Origin: Curtobacterium sp. SGAir0471
GTDB lineage: Bacteria; Actinomycetota; Actinomycetes; Actinomycetales; Microbacteriaceae
Assembly (NCBI RefSeq): GCF_005490985.1
Contig: NZ_CP027869.1
Span: forward strand, 1,860,001-1,924,000
Direction of reading: 5' to 3'
Length of the DNA: 64,000 nt
Made by a program: the position numbers and the translations under genes. Shown one piece after another: positions 20,884-28,633 of this stretch. Under the pieces are notes generated by a model. That model worked only from the letters and a program-made list of their open reading frames with translations. It had not been told where the DNA came from and did not search any database. Every line of letters begins with the position of its first letter. Position 1 is the stretch's first letter.

Positions 20884-23556
20884 TCAGTGCGCCGCGGCCT
20901 CCCAGTTCGGGCCGACGCCGACGGAGACGTCGAGCGGGACGCTCAGCTCGGCGGCCGCCCCCATCCGCGTCCGCAGGATCTCCTCGACGCGCTCCTGTTC
21001 GCCGGGGGCGACCTCGAGGATCAGTTCGTCGTGCACCTGGAGCAGCAGGTGCGACTCGAGCGAGCCCTCGCGCAGGTCCTCGTCGACACCGAGCATCGCG
21101 ATCTTCATGATGTCGGCTGCCGAGCCCTGGATCGGCGCGTTCAACGCGGCGCGCTCGGCGTTCTCGCGCAGCACGCGGTTCGGGCTCTTCAGGTCGGGGA
21201 AGGGACGACGGCGACCGAAGATCGTCTCGGTGTAGCCGTCCTCGCGGGCCTGCTCGACGACGCCCCGGAGGTAGTCGCGCACGGCGCCGAACCGGGCGAA
21301 GTACTCGTTCATGAGCGTCCGGGCCTCGGACTGCTCGATGCGCAGCTGCTTCGACAGGCCGAACGGGCTGAGGCCGTACGCCAGGCCGTACGACATGGCC
21401 TTGACCTTGGTGCGCATCTCGGGCGTCACGTCGGCCGGCTCGACCGAGAAGACGCGGGCGCCGACGAAGCGGTGCAGGTCCTCGCCCTCGTTGAAGGCCT
21501 GGATGAGCCCGGGGTCGCCGGACAGGTGCGCCATGATGCGCATCTCGATCTGCGAGTAGTCGGCGGTGACGAGCGTCGTGTACGGCTCGGCGACCGCGAA
21601 GGCCGACCGGATGCGGCGCCCGACGGCGGTCTTCACCGGGATGTTCTGCAGGTTCGGGTCGGTCGACGAGACGCGGCCCGTGCTCGTGCCGGTCTGCTCG
21701 TAGCGGGTGTGGATGCGCCCGTCGACGACCGCGGCGTCGAGCGTGTCGACGATCTGCCGGAGCTTCGTCGCGTCTCGGTGCTGCAGCAGCAGGCCGAGGA
21801 ACGGGTGCGGGTGCTGCTCCTGCAGGTCCGCGAGGCTCGCGGCGTCGGTCGAGAAGCCCGTCTTCGTCTTGCGGGTCTTCGGCATCGCGAGCTCGGTGAA
21901 GAGGACCTCCTGCAGCTGCTTCGGCGAGCCGAGGTTCACCTCGTGCCCGATCTCGGCGAAGGCCTGCTGCGCGAGTTCGGCGGCCCGCTCCCCCAGGTCG
22001 TGCGACAGCCCGGTCAGCACGGGCCGGTCGATGCCGACGCCGATGGTCTCCATGCCCGCGAGCACCGGGACGAGCGGCAGCTCGATCGTGTCGAGCACAC
22101 GGAGCGAGGACTCGTCGACCCGTGAGCGCAGCGCGGTGTCGACGCGCAGGACGTACCAGGCGTGCACGCCGACGTTCACCGGCTCGGTCTCGGGGACGAG
22201 CTGGTTCGGGTCGGCAGTCGGCAGTTCCTCGCCGAGTTCCTGGTAGACGAGGTCGGCGAGCGGCTGCCCCTGCTTGCCCGGCTGTGCGATCCATCCGGTG
22301 ATCCGAGCGTCGCCGGCGATGCCGTTCACGGTGATGCCGACCGTGCCGAGGGCCTTGATCGCGGCCTTGGCGTCGTGGAAGTGCTTCGGGGCGTCGGAGG
22401 CGAACCACGCCGCGAGCTGCTCGTAGTCCTTCGCGCCGCTGCCACCGGGCACCAGGACGGCGTCGTCGTGGGTGGCGATGCCGATCGCGCTGAGCCGGCC
22501 GTCGATGACCTCGACCGCGACGCCGAACCCGTTCTCGGCGTCGTTCGCGCCCTTGCGCTCGAGCCAGTAGCCGAGCTCCTCGTCGATGACCGTCGTCACC
22601 TTCGGCGGGGTGGGGGCGCCGTTGTCGACCGAACCGGGGGCGTCGGCGGCCTCGCTCGGCTCGCCCGTGCCCGCCACCTTGAACACACGGTCGAGCAGGG
22701 TGCGGAACTGCAGCTTCGCGAAGAGGTCGCGCACCGCCTGCTCGTCGAGCGGTCGCAGCGCGACGTCGCCGGGGCCCACGGGCAGCTCGACGTCGTTCAC
22801 GAGCCGGTTGAGCCTGCGGTTCCGGATCGCCCGGTCCTTCTGCTCGCGCAGGTTGTTGCCGACGACGCCCTTGATCTCGTCGGCGTGCTCGAGCACCCCG
22901 TCGAGCGAACCGTACGCGGTGATCCACTTCACCGCGGTCTTCTCGCCGACCTTGTCGATGCCGATCAGGTTGTCGCTGGTCTCCCCCACGAGGGCGGCGA
23001 TGTCCGGGTACTGGTGCGGCTCGATGCCGTAGCGCTCGTACACCTTGTCGCGGTCGTAGCGGGTGAGCTCGGAGACGCCGCGCACCGAGGGGTAGAGCAG
23101 CGTCACGTCGTCGTTGACGAGCTGGATGGAGTCGCGGTCACCGGAGACGACGTAGACCTGGTAGCCCTGCTCGGACCCCTGGCGGGCGAGGGTCGCGAGG
23201 ATGTCGTCGGCCTCGTAGTCCTCCTTCGTGACCGTCGTGATGCCCATCGCCTCGAGCGCCTGCTGCAGGAGCGGGATCTGGCCCTTGAACTCCGGCGGGG
23301 TCTCGGATCGGGTGCCCTTGTAGTCCTCGTACTCACGCGTGCGGAAGGAGAACCGGGAGATGTCGAACGCGACCGCCAGGTGGGTCGGCTTCTCGCGCTG
23401 GAGGAGCATGAGCAGCATCGAGATGAAGCCGTGGATGGCGTTCGTGTGCTGCCCCTCGCGGTTCACGAAGCTGTCGACCGGGAGCGCGTAGAAGGCCCGG
23501 AAGGCGAGCGAGTGGCCGTCGATGACCATGAGGGTAGGCTTTGCGGAGTCCGACAC
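20884..23556 (-). CDS. polA: DNA polymerase I
   Basis: PolA fills gaps in repair and removes Okazaki primers. This 890-residue protein has the N-terminal 5' nuclease (LMVIDGHSLAFRAFYALP; EADDILATLARQG; SGDRDSIQLVNDDV), a central exonuclease-like domain, and the polymerase domain (VTADYSQIEMRIMAHLSGD; NEGEDLHRFVGARVF; LLQVHDELILEV). The central domain lacks a clear DxE exo I motif (it reads FGVAVEVIDG), so proofreading is probably lost, as in many actinobacteria. The GTG start at 23556 lies 6 bases after a TAGGCT -10 element. A family A hairpin follows the gene. Confidence 0.96.
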   Translation of the reverse strand: MSDSAKPTLMVIDGHSLAFRAFYALPVDSFVNREGQHTNAIHGFISMLLMLLQREKPTHLAVAFDISRFSFRTREYEDYKGTRSETPPEFKGQIPLLQQALEAMGITTVTKEDYEADDILATLARQGSEQGYQVYVVSGDRDSIQLVNDDVTLLYPSVRGVSELTRYDRDKVYERYGIEPHQYPDIAALVGETSDNLIGIDKVGEKTAVKWITAYGSLDGVLEHADEIKGVVGNNLREQKDRAIRNRRLNRLVNDVELPVGPGDVALRPLDEQAVRDLFAKLQFRTLLDRVFKVAGTGEPSEAADAPGSVDNGAPTPPKVTTVIDEELGYWLERKGANDAENGFGVAVEVIDGRLSAIGIATHDDAVLVPGGSGAKDYEQLAAWFASDAPKHFHDAKAAIKALGTVGITVNGIAGDARITGWIAQPGKQGQPLADLVYQELGEELPTADPNQLVPETEPVNVGVHAWYVLRVDTALRSRVDESSLRVLDTIELPLVPVLAGMETIGVGIDRPVLTGLSHDLGERAAELAQQAFAEIGHEVNLGSPKQLQEVLFTELAMPKTRKTKTGFSTDAASLADLQEQHPHPFLGLLLQHRDATKLRQIVDTLDAAVVDGRIHTRYEQTGTSTGRVSSTDPNLQNIPVKTAVGRRIRSAFAVAEPYTTLVTADYSQIEMRIMAHLSGDPGLIQAFNEGEDLHRFVGARVFSVEPADVTPEMRTKVKAMSYGLAYGLSPFGLSKQLRIEQSEARTLMNEYFARFGAVRDYLRGVVEQAREDGYTETIFGRRRPFPDLKSPNRVLRENAERAALNAPIQGSAADIMKIAMLGVDEDLREGSLESHLLLQVHDELILEVAPGEQERVEEILRTRMGAAAELSVPLDVSVGVGPNWEAAAH

Positions 23557-23562
23557 CCGGAC

Positions 23563-23568
23563 AGCCTA
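23563..23568 (-). promoter_or_regulatory. -10 element (TAGGCT) of polA, leaderless type
   Basis: TAGGCT, then 6 bases, then the polA GTG. The divergent thioesterase gene starts 32 bases away on the other side. Confidence 0.55.
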
Positions 23569-23600
23569 CCGACGCCATCCGACACGGGAGTCCTGCGCGC

Positions 23601-24026
23601 GTGACCGACGAAGCGACCACCACCGGAGCCGTCGACGGACGGCTCGCCGACCGCGGCATGGGCGAGCTCGCCACGAAGATGGGCATGGAGATCACCGAGC
23701 TCACGGCCGAGCGTGCCGTCGGGTCGATCCCCGTCGAGGGCAACCGCCAGCCGGTCGGTCTGCTGCACGGCGGCGCCTACGTCGTGCTCGCCGAGAGCCT
23801 CGGGTCGATGGCCGCGAACGTGCACGCCGGCCCTGGTCACTACGCCGTCGGCATCGAGCTGAGCGCGTCCCACTCGCGGAGCGCGACGAGCGGCCGTGTC
23901 ACCGGCACCTGCACCGCGATCCACCTCGGTGGCACCTTGACGACGCACGAGATCGTCCTGACCGACGACGAGGGGCGCCGCTGCTCCACCGTGCGGATCA
24001 CGAACATGATCCGCGAGCGGCGCTAG
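23601..24026 (+). CDS. Hotdog-fold acyl-CoA thioesterase (PaaI/MenI-like)
   Basis: This 141-residue single hotdog domain has GMGELATKMGMEITELTAER at the start, PVGLLHGGAYVVLAESLGSM (HGG motif with downstream catalytic Glu/Ser region), and HLGGTLTTHEIVLTDDEGR before the last strand. The family includes phenylacetyl-CoA and 1,4-dihydroxy-2-naphthoyl-CoA thioesterases; the substrate here is not decided by sequence. The GTG at 23601 is preferred, with GGGAG 10 bases upstream. It is divergent from polA and convergent with the GNAT gene. Confidence 0.88.
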   Translation: MTDEATTTGAVDGRLADRGMGELATKMGMEITELTAERAVGSIPVEGNRQPVGLLHGGAYVVLAESLGSMAANVHAGPGHYAVGIELSASHSRSATSGRVTGTCTAIHLGGTLTTHEIVLTDDEGRRCSTVRITNMIRERR

Positions 24027-24041
24027 GGTCGCCGACCGCGG

Positions 24042-24512
24042 TCAGTCCTCCGGGGGTCGCTGCAGCAGCAGGCGCGCGTCCCCGAACCCGAGCCGCCGGT
24101 AGAGCCGCTCGCCGACGACGCTCGAGTGCACCACGACGCGCTCCGCACCGGCTTCGTCCGCCACGTCGAGCAGCGCCGCGACGAGGTCGTTCGCCACGCC
24201 CCCGCCGCGCAGGTCCGGGTGCACGTAGACGCTCTGCAGCTCGGCCGCGACGCGTCCCCGCGGCCGGTGCGGCACCGGCGGACGGGCGTTCAGCGCGAGC
24301 CAGGCCATCCCCAGCACGACGCCGCCCCGCTCCGCGACGACGCACCGGTGCGAGTCGGCGTGCTCGTCGGCGAAGGCCGTCATCGCCTCGCGGTACTCCT
24401 CCGGAGTCACCGTCGGCGCGCGACCGTCCTCGTCGACGCTCCACCGCCACCGCAGGTCGGCGACCGCCGACATGTCCGCCGACCGGGAGGCTCGGATCAC
24501 CACGTCGTCCAT
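24042..24512 (-). CDS. GNAT family N-acetyltransferase
   Basis: This 156-residue GNAT domain has VVAERGGVVLGMAWLALN (beta strands 3-4), the acetyl-CoA loop region LQSVYVHPDLRGGGVANDLV (motif A, R/G-x-x-G-x-G/A type), and a C-terminal YRRLGF typical of the fold. The acceptor substrate is unknown. The ATG at 24512 follows a GGTGGGGG Shine-Dalgarno-like run. It is convergent with the thioesterase gene, with only 15 bases between stops. Confidence 0.85.
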   Translation of the reverse strand: MDDVVIRASRSADMSAVADLRWRWSVDEDGRAPTVTPEEYREAMTAFADEHADSHRCVVAERGGVVLGMAWLALNARPPVPHRPRGRVAAELQSVYVHPDLRGGGVANDLVAALLDVADEAGAERVVVHSSVVGERLYRRLGFGDARLLLQRPPED

Positions 24513-24554
24513 GCCCCCACCCTGCCACGTGGCGGCGCTGCGGCGGGGCCGACC

Positions 24555-24569
24555 CGCGCCTCCCGTCCG
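24555..24569 (+). repeat. Right arm fragment of the family A palindrome
   Basis: CGCGCCTCCCGTCCG matches the right arm of the dispersed palindrome, but no complementary left arm is found nearby. It is a half-copy upstream of the GNAT gene. Confidence 0.7.
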
Positions 24570-24600
24570 ACGCTCTGCCGCGCCGTCGGCGCCCCGTCTC

Positions 24601-24715
24601 CGACATCGCGCTCGTCGTTCGACGAGTGCGATGTCGCACGGTGCACCCGCATCCGATGCAAGCGCATCGTCCGACACCGCGCGCGTCGTTCGACCGGTGC
24701 GATGTCGCACGGTGC
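24601..24715 (+). repeat. Twin 36-bp palindromic elements with a shared 11-bp flank
   Basis: Copy 1 (24601-24636) is a 17-bp stem around a TT loop, with one G-T wobble; its outer arm is CGACATCGC/GCGATGTCG. Copy 2 (24672-24707) has the same layout with three unpaired positions. Both are followed by CACGGTGC. Their starts are 71 bp apart. They lie in the 293-bp GNAT-ANTAR gap, which holds no gene. Confidence 0.85.
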
Positions 24716-24747
24716 CCTTGCGCCGACGGTCGCCTCGGTCGGGACGC

Positions 24748-24784
24748 GGAGAGCGCCGCCGGACCGGGTCCGGCGGCGCTCTCC
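24748..24784 (-). terminator. Terminator of the ANTAR regulator gene
   Basis: A perfect 18-bp inverted repeat (24748-24765 with 24767-24784) of arm GGAGAGCGCCGCCGGACC lies 22 bases beyond the gene stop. It is unrelated in sequence to family A. Confidence 0.85.
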
Positions 24785-24805
24785 ACGTGAGCGAGTGGGG
24801 GCTCG

Positions 24806-25411
24806 TTACTTCTTGGCGCTGAGCTGCTCGATGATCGCCTTCGCGACGTCGTGCATGGTCAGGCGGCGGTCCATCGACGCCTTCTGGATCCAACGGAACG
24901 CCTCGGGCTCGGTGAGGCCCATCTTCTCGTTGAGCAGGCCCTTGGCGCGGTCGACGAGCTTGCGGGTCTCGAAGCGCTCGACGAGGTCGGCGACCTCGGC
25001 TTCGAGCGTGATGATCTGCTGGTGGCGCGAGAGGGCGATCTCGATCGCGGGCAGCAGGTCGTTCGGGGTGAAGGGCTTCACGACGTAGGCGAGGGCACCG
25101 GCCTCGGTCGCGCGCTCGACGAGGTCCTTCTGGCTGAACGCCGTGAGGAGGACCACCGGAGCGATGTGGTTCTTGGAGAGCTTCTCGGCAGCGGAGATGC
25201 CGTCGAGCTGCGGCATCTTGACGTCCATGACGACGAGGTCCGGGCGGAGGTCGGTCGCGAGCTGGACGGCGGTCTCGCCGTCGCCGGCCTCGCCGACCAC
25301 GTCGAACCCGTTGTCGCGGAGGATCTCGACGATGTCGAGACGGATGAGCGACTCGTCCTCGGCGACGACGACGCGACGCGGTGCTGCTGGGGTTGCTTCT
25401 GTGTCACTCAC
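24806..25411 (-). CDS. pdtaR: ANTAR-domain response regulator (PdtaR-like)
   Basis: This 201-residue protein has a receiver domain (residues 12-123) with acidic pocket AEDE, phosphoacceptor D63 in VVMDVKMPQLDG, T90 and K112. A short coiled coil (124-150) and a C-terminal ANTAR RNA-binding domain (151-201, RKLVDRAKGLLNEKMGLTE) follow. The best-known relative is mycobacterial PdtaR (Rv1626), which is phosphorylated by PdtaS and binds RNA to control translation or antitermination. No cognate kinase is adjacent, so it is an orphan here. The GTG start at 25411 follows a TAGGCT -10 by 7 bases. Upstream lies a 54-bp repeat array derived from tRNA-Leu. Confidence 0.93.
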   Translation of the reverse strand: MSDTEATPAAPRRVVVAEDESLIRLDIVEILRDNGFDVVGEAGDGETAVQLATDLRPDLVVMDVKMPQLDGISAAEKLSKNHIAPVVLLTAFSQKDLVERATEAGALAYVVKPFTPNDLLPAIEIALSRHQQIITLEAEVADLVERFETRKLVDRAKGLLNEKMGLTEPEAFRWIQKASMDRRLTMHDVAKAIIEQLSAKK

Positions 25412-25418
25412 GACCGAG

Positions 25419-25424
25419 AGCCTA
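25419..25424 (-). promoter_or_regulatory. -10 element (TAGGCT) of the ANTAR regulator, leaderless type
   Basis: TAGGCT ends 7 bases before the GTG at 25411. It sits between the gene and the tRNA-derived array, so the gene can be transcribed without the array; readthrough from the tRNA promoter remains possible. Confidence 0.5.
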
Positions 25425-25456
25425 CTAGACGGAGCGCGCGGCTTCCGTCAGCTGTG

Positions 25457-25726
25457 TACGAGTGGCGGGACGCTCCGTGTGCGCAGCCCCGCACGCCGTG
25501 AGCGACCTTGTACGAGTGGCGGGACGCTCCGTGTGCGCAGCCCCGCCCGCCGTGAGCGACCTTGTACGAGTGGCGGGACGCTCGGTGTGCGCAGCCCCGC
25601 ACGCCGTGAGCGACCTTGTACGAGTGGCAGGACGCTCCGTGTGCGCAGCCCCGCACGCCGTGAGCGACCGTGTACGAGTGGCGGGACGCTCCGTGTGCGC
25701 AGCCCCGCCCGCCGTGAGCGACCTTG
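25457..25726 (-). repeat. Five 54-bp tandem repeats derived from the tRNA-Leu 3' end
   Basis: Units begin at 25457, 25511, 25565, 25619 and 25673, an exact 54-bp period, and the tRNA itself continues the register at 25727. On the plus strand each unit keeps TACGAGTGGCGGGAC (acceptor 3' strand and T-stem) and CCCGCACGCCGTGAG (T-stem and variable arm), as in the tRNA. The T-loop part is replaced by about 16 other bases and CGACCTTG is added. Copies differ by only one or two bases, so the array is young or homogenised. There are no spacers, so it is not CRISPR. It fills the 315-bp tRNA-ANTAR gap. Confidence 0.95.
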
Positions 25727-25807
25727 TACGAGTGGCGGGACTCGAACCCGCACGCCGTGAGGCAGAGCATTTTGAGTGCCCCGTGTCTACCGTTCCACCA
25801 CACTCGC
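25727..25807 (-). tRNA. tRNA-Leu (anticodon CAA)
   Basis: The minus strand folds as a class II tRNA. The acceptor is GCGAGTG with CACTCGT and discriminator A; the D arm is TGGAACGGTAGACAC; the anticodon stem GGGCA/TGCTC encloses the 7-base loop CTCAAAA, giving anticodon CAA for UUG codons. A long variable arm (GCC/GGC stem) and T arm GCGGG-TTCGAGT-CCCGC follow. CCA is not encoded. The first acceptor pair would be G-U. Its 3' half is the source of the neighbouring 54-bp repeats. Confidence 0.93.
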
Positions 25808-25816
25808 GAGGGCACC

Positions 25817-25822
25817 AGGCTA
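25817..25822 (-). promoter_or_regulatory. Candidate -10 element (TAGCCT) of tRNA-Leu
   Basis: TAGCCT lies 9 bases upstream of the first tRNA base, in the 41-bp gap after the MOSC gene. No clear -35 was seen. Confidence 0.4.
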
Positions 25823-25848
25823 GCAGGACCGCCAGCCGGCCCCGGTCG

Positions 25849-26406
25849 TCACACCGGCTCCAGCGGCTGCGGCTCCCCCGCCGGCAGCTCGACGCGGACG
25901 GCGTCGCCGGCACGGACCACACCGCCCGTCACGACCACGCCCATCACACCGCCCTTGCGCTCCACGGTGCCGTCCTCGGCCCGACCGAGGACCGCGCGCA
26001 GCAGCCCGGGGTCGAAGTCGTTGATCTGCTGGCACGGGTTCCGGAGCCCCGTCACGCGGACGCACGCCTCGTCGCCGAGGTGGAGCAGCGTTCCCGTCGG
26101 CAGCCCGAGCAGGTCGACACCGCGCGTGGTGACGTTCTCGCCCATGTCCCCGGGGACGACCACGTGCCCGGCCGCTGCGACCTCGTCGAACACCTCGGCG
26201 TGCAGCAGGTGGACCTGCCGCAGGTTCGGCTGCGAGGGGTCGCGGGCGACGCGCGACCGGTGCTGGACGGTGGTGCCGGCGTGCGCGTCGCCCTCGACAC
26301 CCCACCCCGCGACCAGGGTGATCTCCTCGACGACGGGCTTGCTGAACCGGTGCTCGGTGTCGCGGGCCACCGCGACGATCCGACCGGGCTCCTGAATCGC
26401 GCTCAC
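25849..26406 (-). CDS. MOSC domain-containing protein
   Basis: This 185-residue protein is a stand-alone MOSC (molybdenum cofactor sulfurase C-terminal) domain of the YiiM-like type. Visible features are GWGVEGDAHAGTTVQHRS near residue 34, PGDMGENVTTRGVDLLGLP, and the conserved cysteine motif RNPCQQINDF. Such proteins bind molybdenum cofactor and take part in sulfur transfer or detoxifying reductions; the precise role is not predictable. Its GTG start at 26406 overlaps the histidine kinase TGA (GTGA), so it is the third gene of a two-component operon. Confidence 0.9.
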   Translation of the reverse strand: MSAIQEPGRIVAVARDTEHRFSKPVVEEITLVAGWGVEGDAHAGTTVQHRSRVARDPSQPNLRQVHLLHAEVFDEVAAAGHVVVPGDMGENVTTRGVDLLGLPTGTLLHLGDEACVRVTGLRNPCQQINDFDPGLLRAVLGRAEDGTVERKGGVMGVVVTGGVVRAGDAVRVELPAGEPQPLEPV

Positions 26407-27977
26407 GTCCCCATCGTGGCAGACGCGGGCGCCCGACCGACAGTCCGGTCCGCTCCCGGTACGGGGTCGACCGACCGGCCGGCGACCGGCAGGCGGAGCA
26501 CGAACCGCGCACCGCCGAGCGTGCCGTCGTCCCCGTGGACGAGGGTGCCGTCGTGGGCGGTCGCGATGCCGCGGGCGATCGGCAGACCGAGCCCGGCGCC
26601 GCCGGACCGGACGTCGCGGGAGCCCTCGAGCCTGACGAGCCGGTCGAACACCCGCTGCCGGTCCACGAGGGGGATCCCGGGTCCGTCGTCCTCCACCACG
26701 AGCACCGCCTCGCCGTCGTCCTCGTCGAGCGTCACGCGCACCGTCCCCGTCCCGCCGGTGGCGCGTGCAGCGTTGTCGACGAGGTTGCCGAGCACCTGGG
26801 CCAGCCGGTCCGGATCGACCTCGGCGACGACGGCGTCCGAGGGCAGCTCGGTGTGCAGGGCGATGCCCGGCAGCCGGAGCTCGAGCCGGTCGACCTCGGC
26901 ACGCAGCCACGGGACGAGGTCGGTCGTCCGTCGGTCGAGGGCGATGCCGCGGTCGAGCCGCGCCATCGTGAGCATGTCGTCGACGAGCCGGGCCGCCCGG
27001 TCCGCCTGGCGCACGACGTGCACGGCGAGCACCTCGGTCGTCGCCGGGTCGTCGCCGCCGCTCCGGACGAGGGTGTCCGCTGCTGCGCGGACCCCGGCGA
27101 CGGGGGTGCGCAGTTCGTGCGCGGCGTCGGACAGGAAGCCGCGCACTCGTTCCTCGGCGGCCACGGCCTGGGCCTCCGCGCCCTCGACGGCGTCGAGCAT
27201 CTCGTCGAACGCGACGGCCACGCGGCCGATCTCGGTGTCGGTCCGTGCGGGCCGGAGACGCCGACCACGGTCGCCGTCGGCGATGGACCGCGCCGTCGCG
27301 GTGACCTCGTCGAGCGGGCGCAGCGCCCGCCGGACGACCAGGACGACGCCGACGACGGCGACCCCGAGGAACGCCGCGGAGGCTCCGCCCATGACCCACG
27401 CGAGCTGCGCGAGGGTCTCCTGCACGTCGCGCGTCCCGGCGGTGAGGGTGATGCGGGTGCCGTCGTCGAGGACGGACCGGAGCGTGAGGACGCCGTCGTC
27501 GTAACGCACGCTGGACGACACGACCGACGCGCCCGACGTCGCCGCGCCGGACGCGGAGCCGGACGACCCGGCGGACGACGACCCGGCCGACGACGACCCG
27601 GGGCCCGTCGACCCGGAGGACCGCTCGCGCGCTGCCGGTCCCGGCAAGCCTCCGGGGTCCGGCGGCCCGGAGCGCAGCTGGTCCGGGGTCGGACCGGCCT
27701 CGACGGCGGCGCCGTCGGGCTGCACGATCCGCACCGAGAGCCCCTGCGCCGACAACCGGTCGGCGAGGTCGTCCGCGTCGAGCACCCCCACGAGCGCGGC
27801 GGCTGCGGCAGCCCGGTCCCGCAGGCGGTCCTCGACCTGGGCGCGGAGCCGTGCGCCGAGCACCGCCTCGACCGCGACGACGAGCCCGGCCAGCAGCACC
27901 GCGAGCAGCACGAGCACCGCCACGACGGTGCGGAGGCGCAGGGACGTGGTGCGCAGCCGACCGCCCGCGGGCATCAC
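26403..27977 (-). CDS. Two-component sensor histidine kinase
   Basis: This 524-residue membrane kinase has two transmembrane segments (about 17-40 and 194-216) flanking an extracytoplasmic region. A HAMP domain follows (217-270), then the HisKA domain with H287 in SDAAHELRTPV and the ATPase domain with N402 in LVDNAARATGG, DDGPGIP and GAGLGLPIARG. Residues about 120-157 of the sensor region are an unusual Ser/Gly/Ala-rich stretch. It starts at GTG 27977 (or ATG 27974), overlapping the stop of its partner regulator. The signal is unknown; a divergently encoded repeat-rich exported protein is a plausible target. Confidence 0.92.
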   Translation of the reverse strand: MMPAGGRLRTTSLRLRTVVAVLVLLAVLLAGLVVAVEAVLGARLRAQVEDRLRDRAAAAAALVGVLDADDLADRLSAQGLSVRIVQPDGAAVEAGPTPDQLRSGPPDPGGLPGPAARERSSGSTGPGSSSAGSSSAGSSGSASGAATSGASVVSSSVRYDDGVLTLRSVLDDGTRITLTAGTRDVQETLAQLAWVMGGASAAFLGVAVVGVVLVVRRALRPLDEVTATARSIADGDRGRRLRPARTDTEIGRVAVAFDEMLDAVEGAEAQAVAAEERVRGFLSDAAHELRTPVAGVRAAADTLVRSGGDDPATTEVLAVHVVRQADRAARLVDDMLTMARLDRGIALDRRTTDLVPWLRAEVDRLELRLPGIALHTELPSDAVVAEVDPDRLAQVLGNLVDNAARATGGTGTVRVTLDEDDGEAVLVVEDDGPGIPLVDRQRVFDRLVRLEGSRDVRSGGAGLGLPIARGIATAHDGTLVHGDDGTLGGARFVLRLPVAGRSVDPVPGADRTVGRAPASATMGT

Positions 27978-28633
27978 GCCGCACCCCGGTCCACGGCGAG
28001 CCGGTACCCGAGCCCCCGCACCGTGTGCACGAGTCGGGGGCCGTGCGCCTCCATCTTGCGCCGGAGCGCGCTGAGGTGGACCTCCACCAGGTTCGGCGCG
28101 ATGTCCTCGTACCCCCAGACCTGCGTCGTGATCTGCCCCTTCGAGACCGTCCGGCCCCGACTCTCGGCGAGGAATCGCAGCAGCCGGAACTCGGTGGCGG
28201 TCAGGTCGAGCAGGACCCCGCCGCGCCGCACGGTCGCGCCGTCGGGGTCGAGCACCAGGTCGCCGACCTCGATCACCGACGGCACCCTCCCGCGCCGCCG
28301 GAGCACCGCCGTGACACGGGCCACGAGCTCGGCCATCGCGAACGGCTTCACCACGTAGTCGTCGGCCCCCTCGGCGAACCCGCGCAGTCGGTCGTCGAGC
28401 TCGTCCCGCGCGGTCATCATCACGACGGCGGCGTCCGATCGGGTGCGGACCCGTGCGGCGAGCAGGATGCCGCTCGGGCCGGGCAGCATCCAGTCGAGCA
28501 GGACGAGGTCGGGGGCGGCACGGTCGAGGTCGTCAGCGATCGAGCGGCCGTCGGAGGCCTCGGTCACGACGAACCCCTCGGCGCGCAGGGTCGCGGCGAC
28601 GGCGGTGCGGAGGGAGTCGTCGTCCTCGACCAC
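27974..28633 (-). CDS. OmpR-family response regulator
   Basis: The receiver domain (VEDDDSLRTAVAATL at the start, phosphoacceptor D47 in LLDWMLPGPSG, MTARDELDDRLRGF, K in VVKPFAM) is followed by a winged-helix DNA-binding domain (LTATEFRLLRFLAESRGRTVSKGQI; VEVHLSALRRKM). The only in-frame start codon is GTG at 28633. The usual first beta strand (RVLV) is encoded just upstream in frame but cannot be reached from a standard start, because a TGA lies at 28652-28654. A GTG at 28655 would give a normal N-terminus if one base near 28640 were absent. The true N-terminus is therefore uncertain. Confidence 0.88.
   Translation of the reverse strand: MVEDDDSLRTAVAATLRAEGFVVTEASDGRSIADDLDRAAPDLVLLDWMLPGPSGILLAARVRTRSDAAVVMMTARDELDDRLRGFAEGADDYVVKPFAMAELVARVTAVLRRRGRVPSVIEVGDLVLDPDGATVRRGGVLLDLTATEFRLLRFLAESRGRTVSKGQITTQVWGYEDIAPNLVEVHLSALRRKMEAHGPRLVHTVRGLGYRLAVDRGAA

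Noticed and set aside
25457..25726. CRISPR array
   Set aside because: The units are contiguous 54-bp repeats with no unique spacers and no cas genes nearby; they derive from the adjacent tRNA.
25408..25815. Open frames through the 54-bp array encoding an 18-residue repeat
   Set aside because: 54 is a multiple of 3, so any frame stays open across the repeats. The frames run through the tRNA and have no start signal. The E. coli tyrT repeats do encode a small basic peptide, so translation is not excluded, but nothing here supports it.
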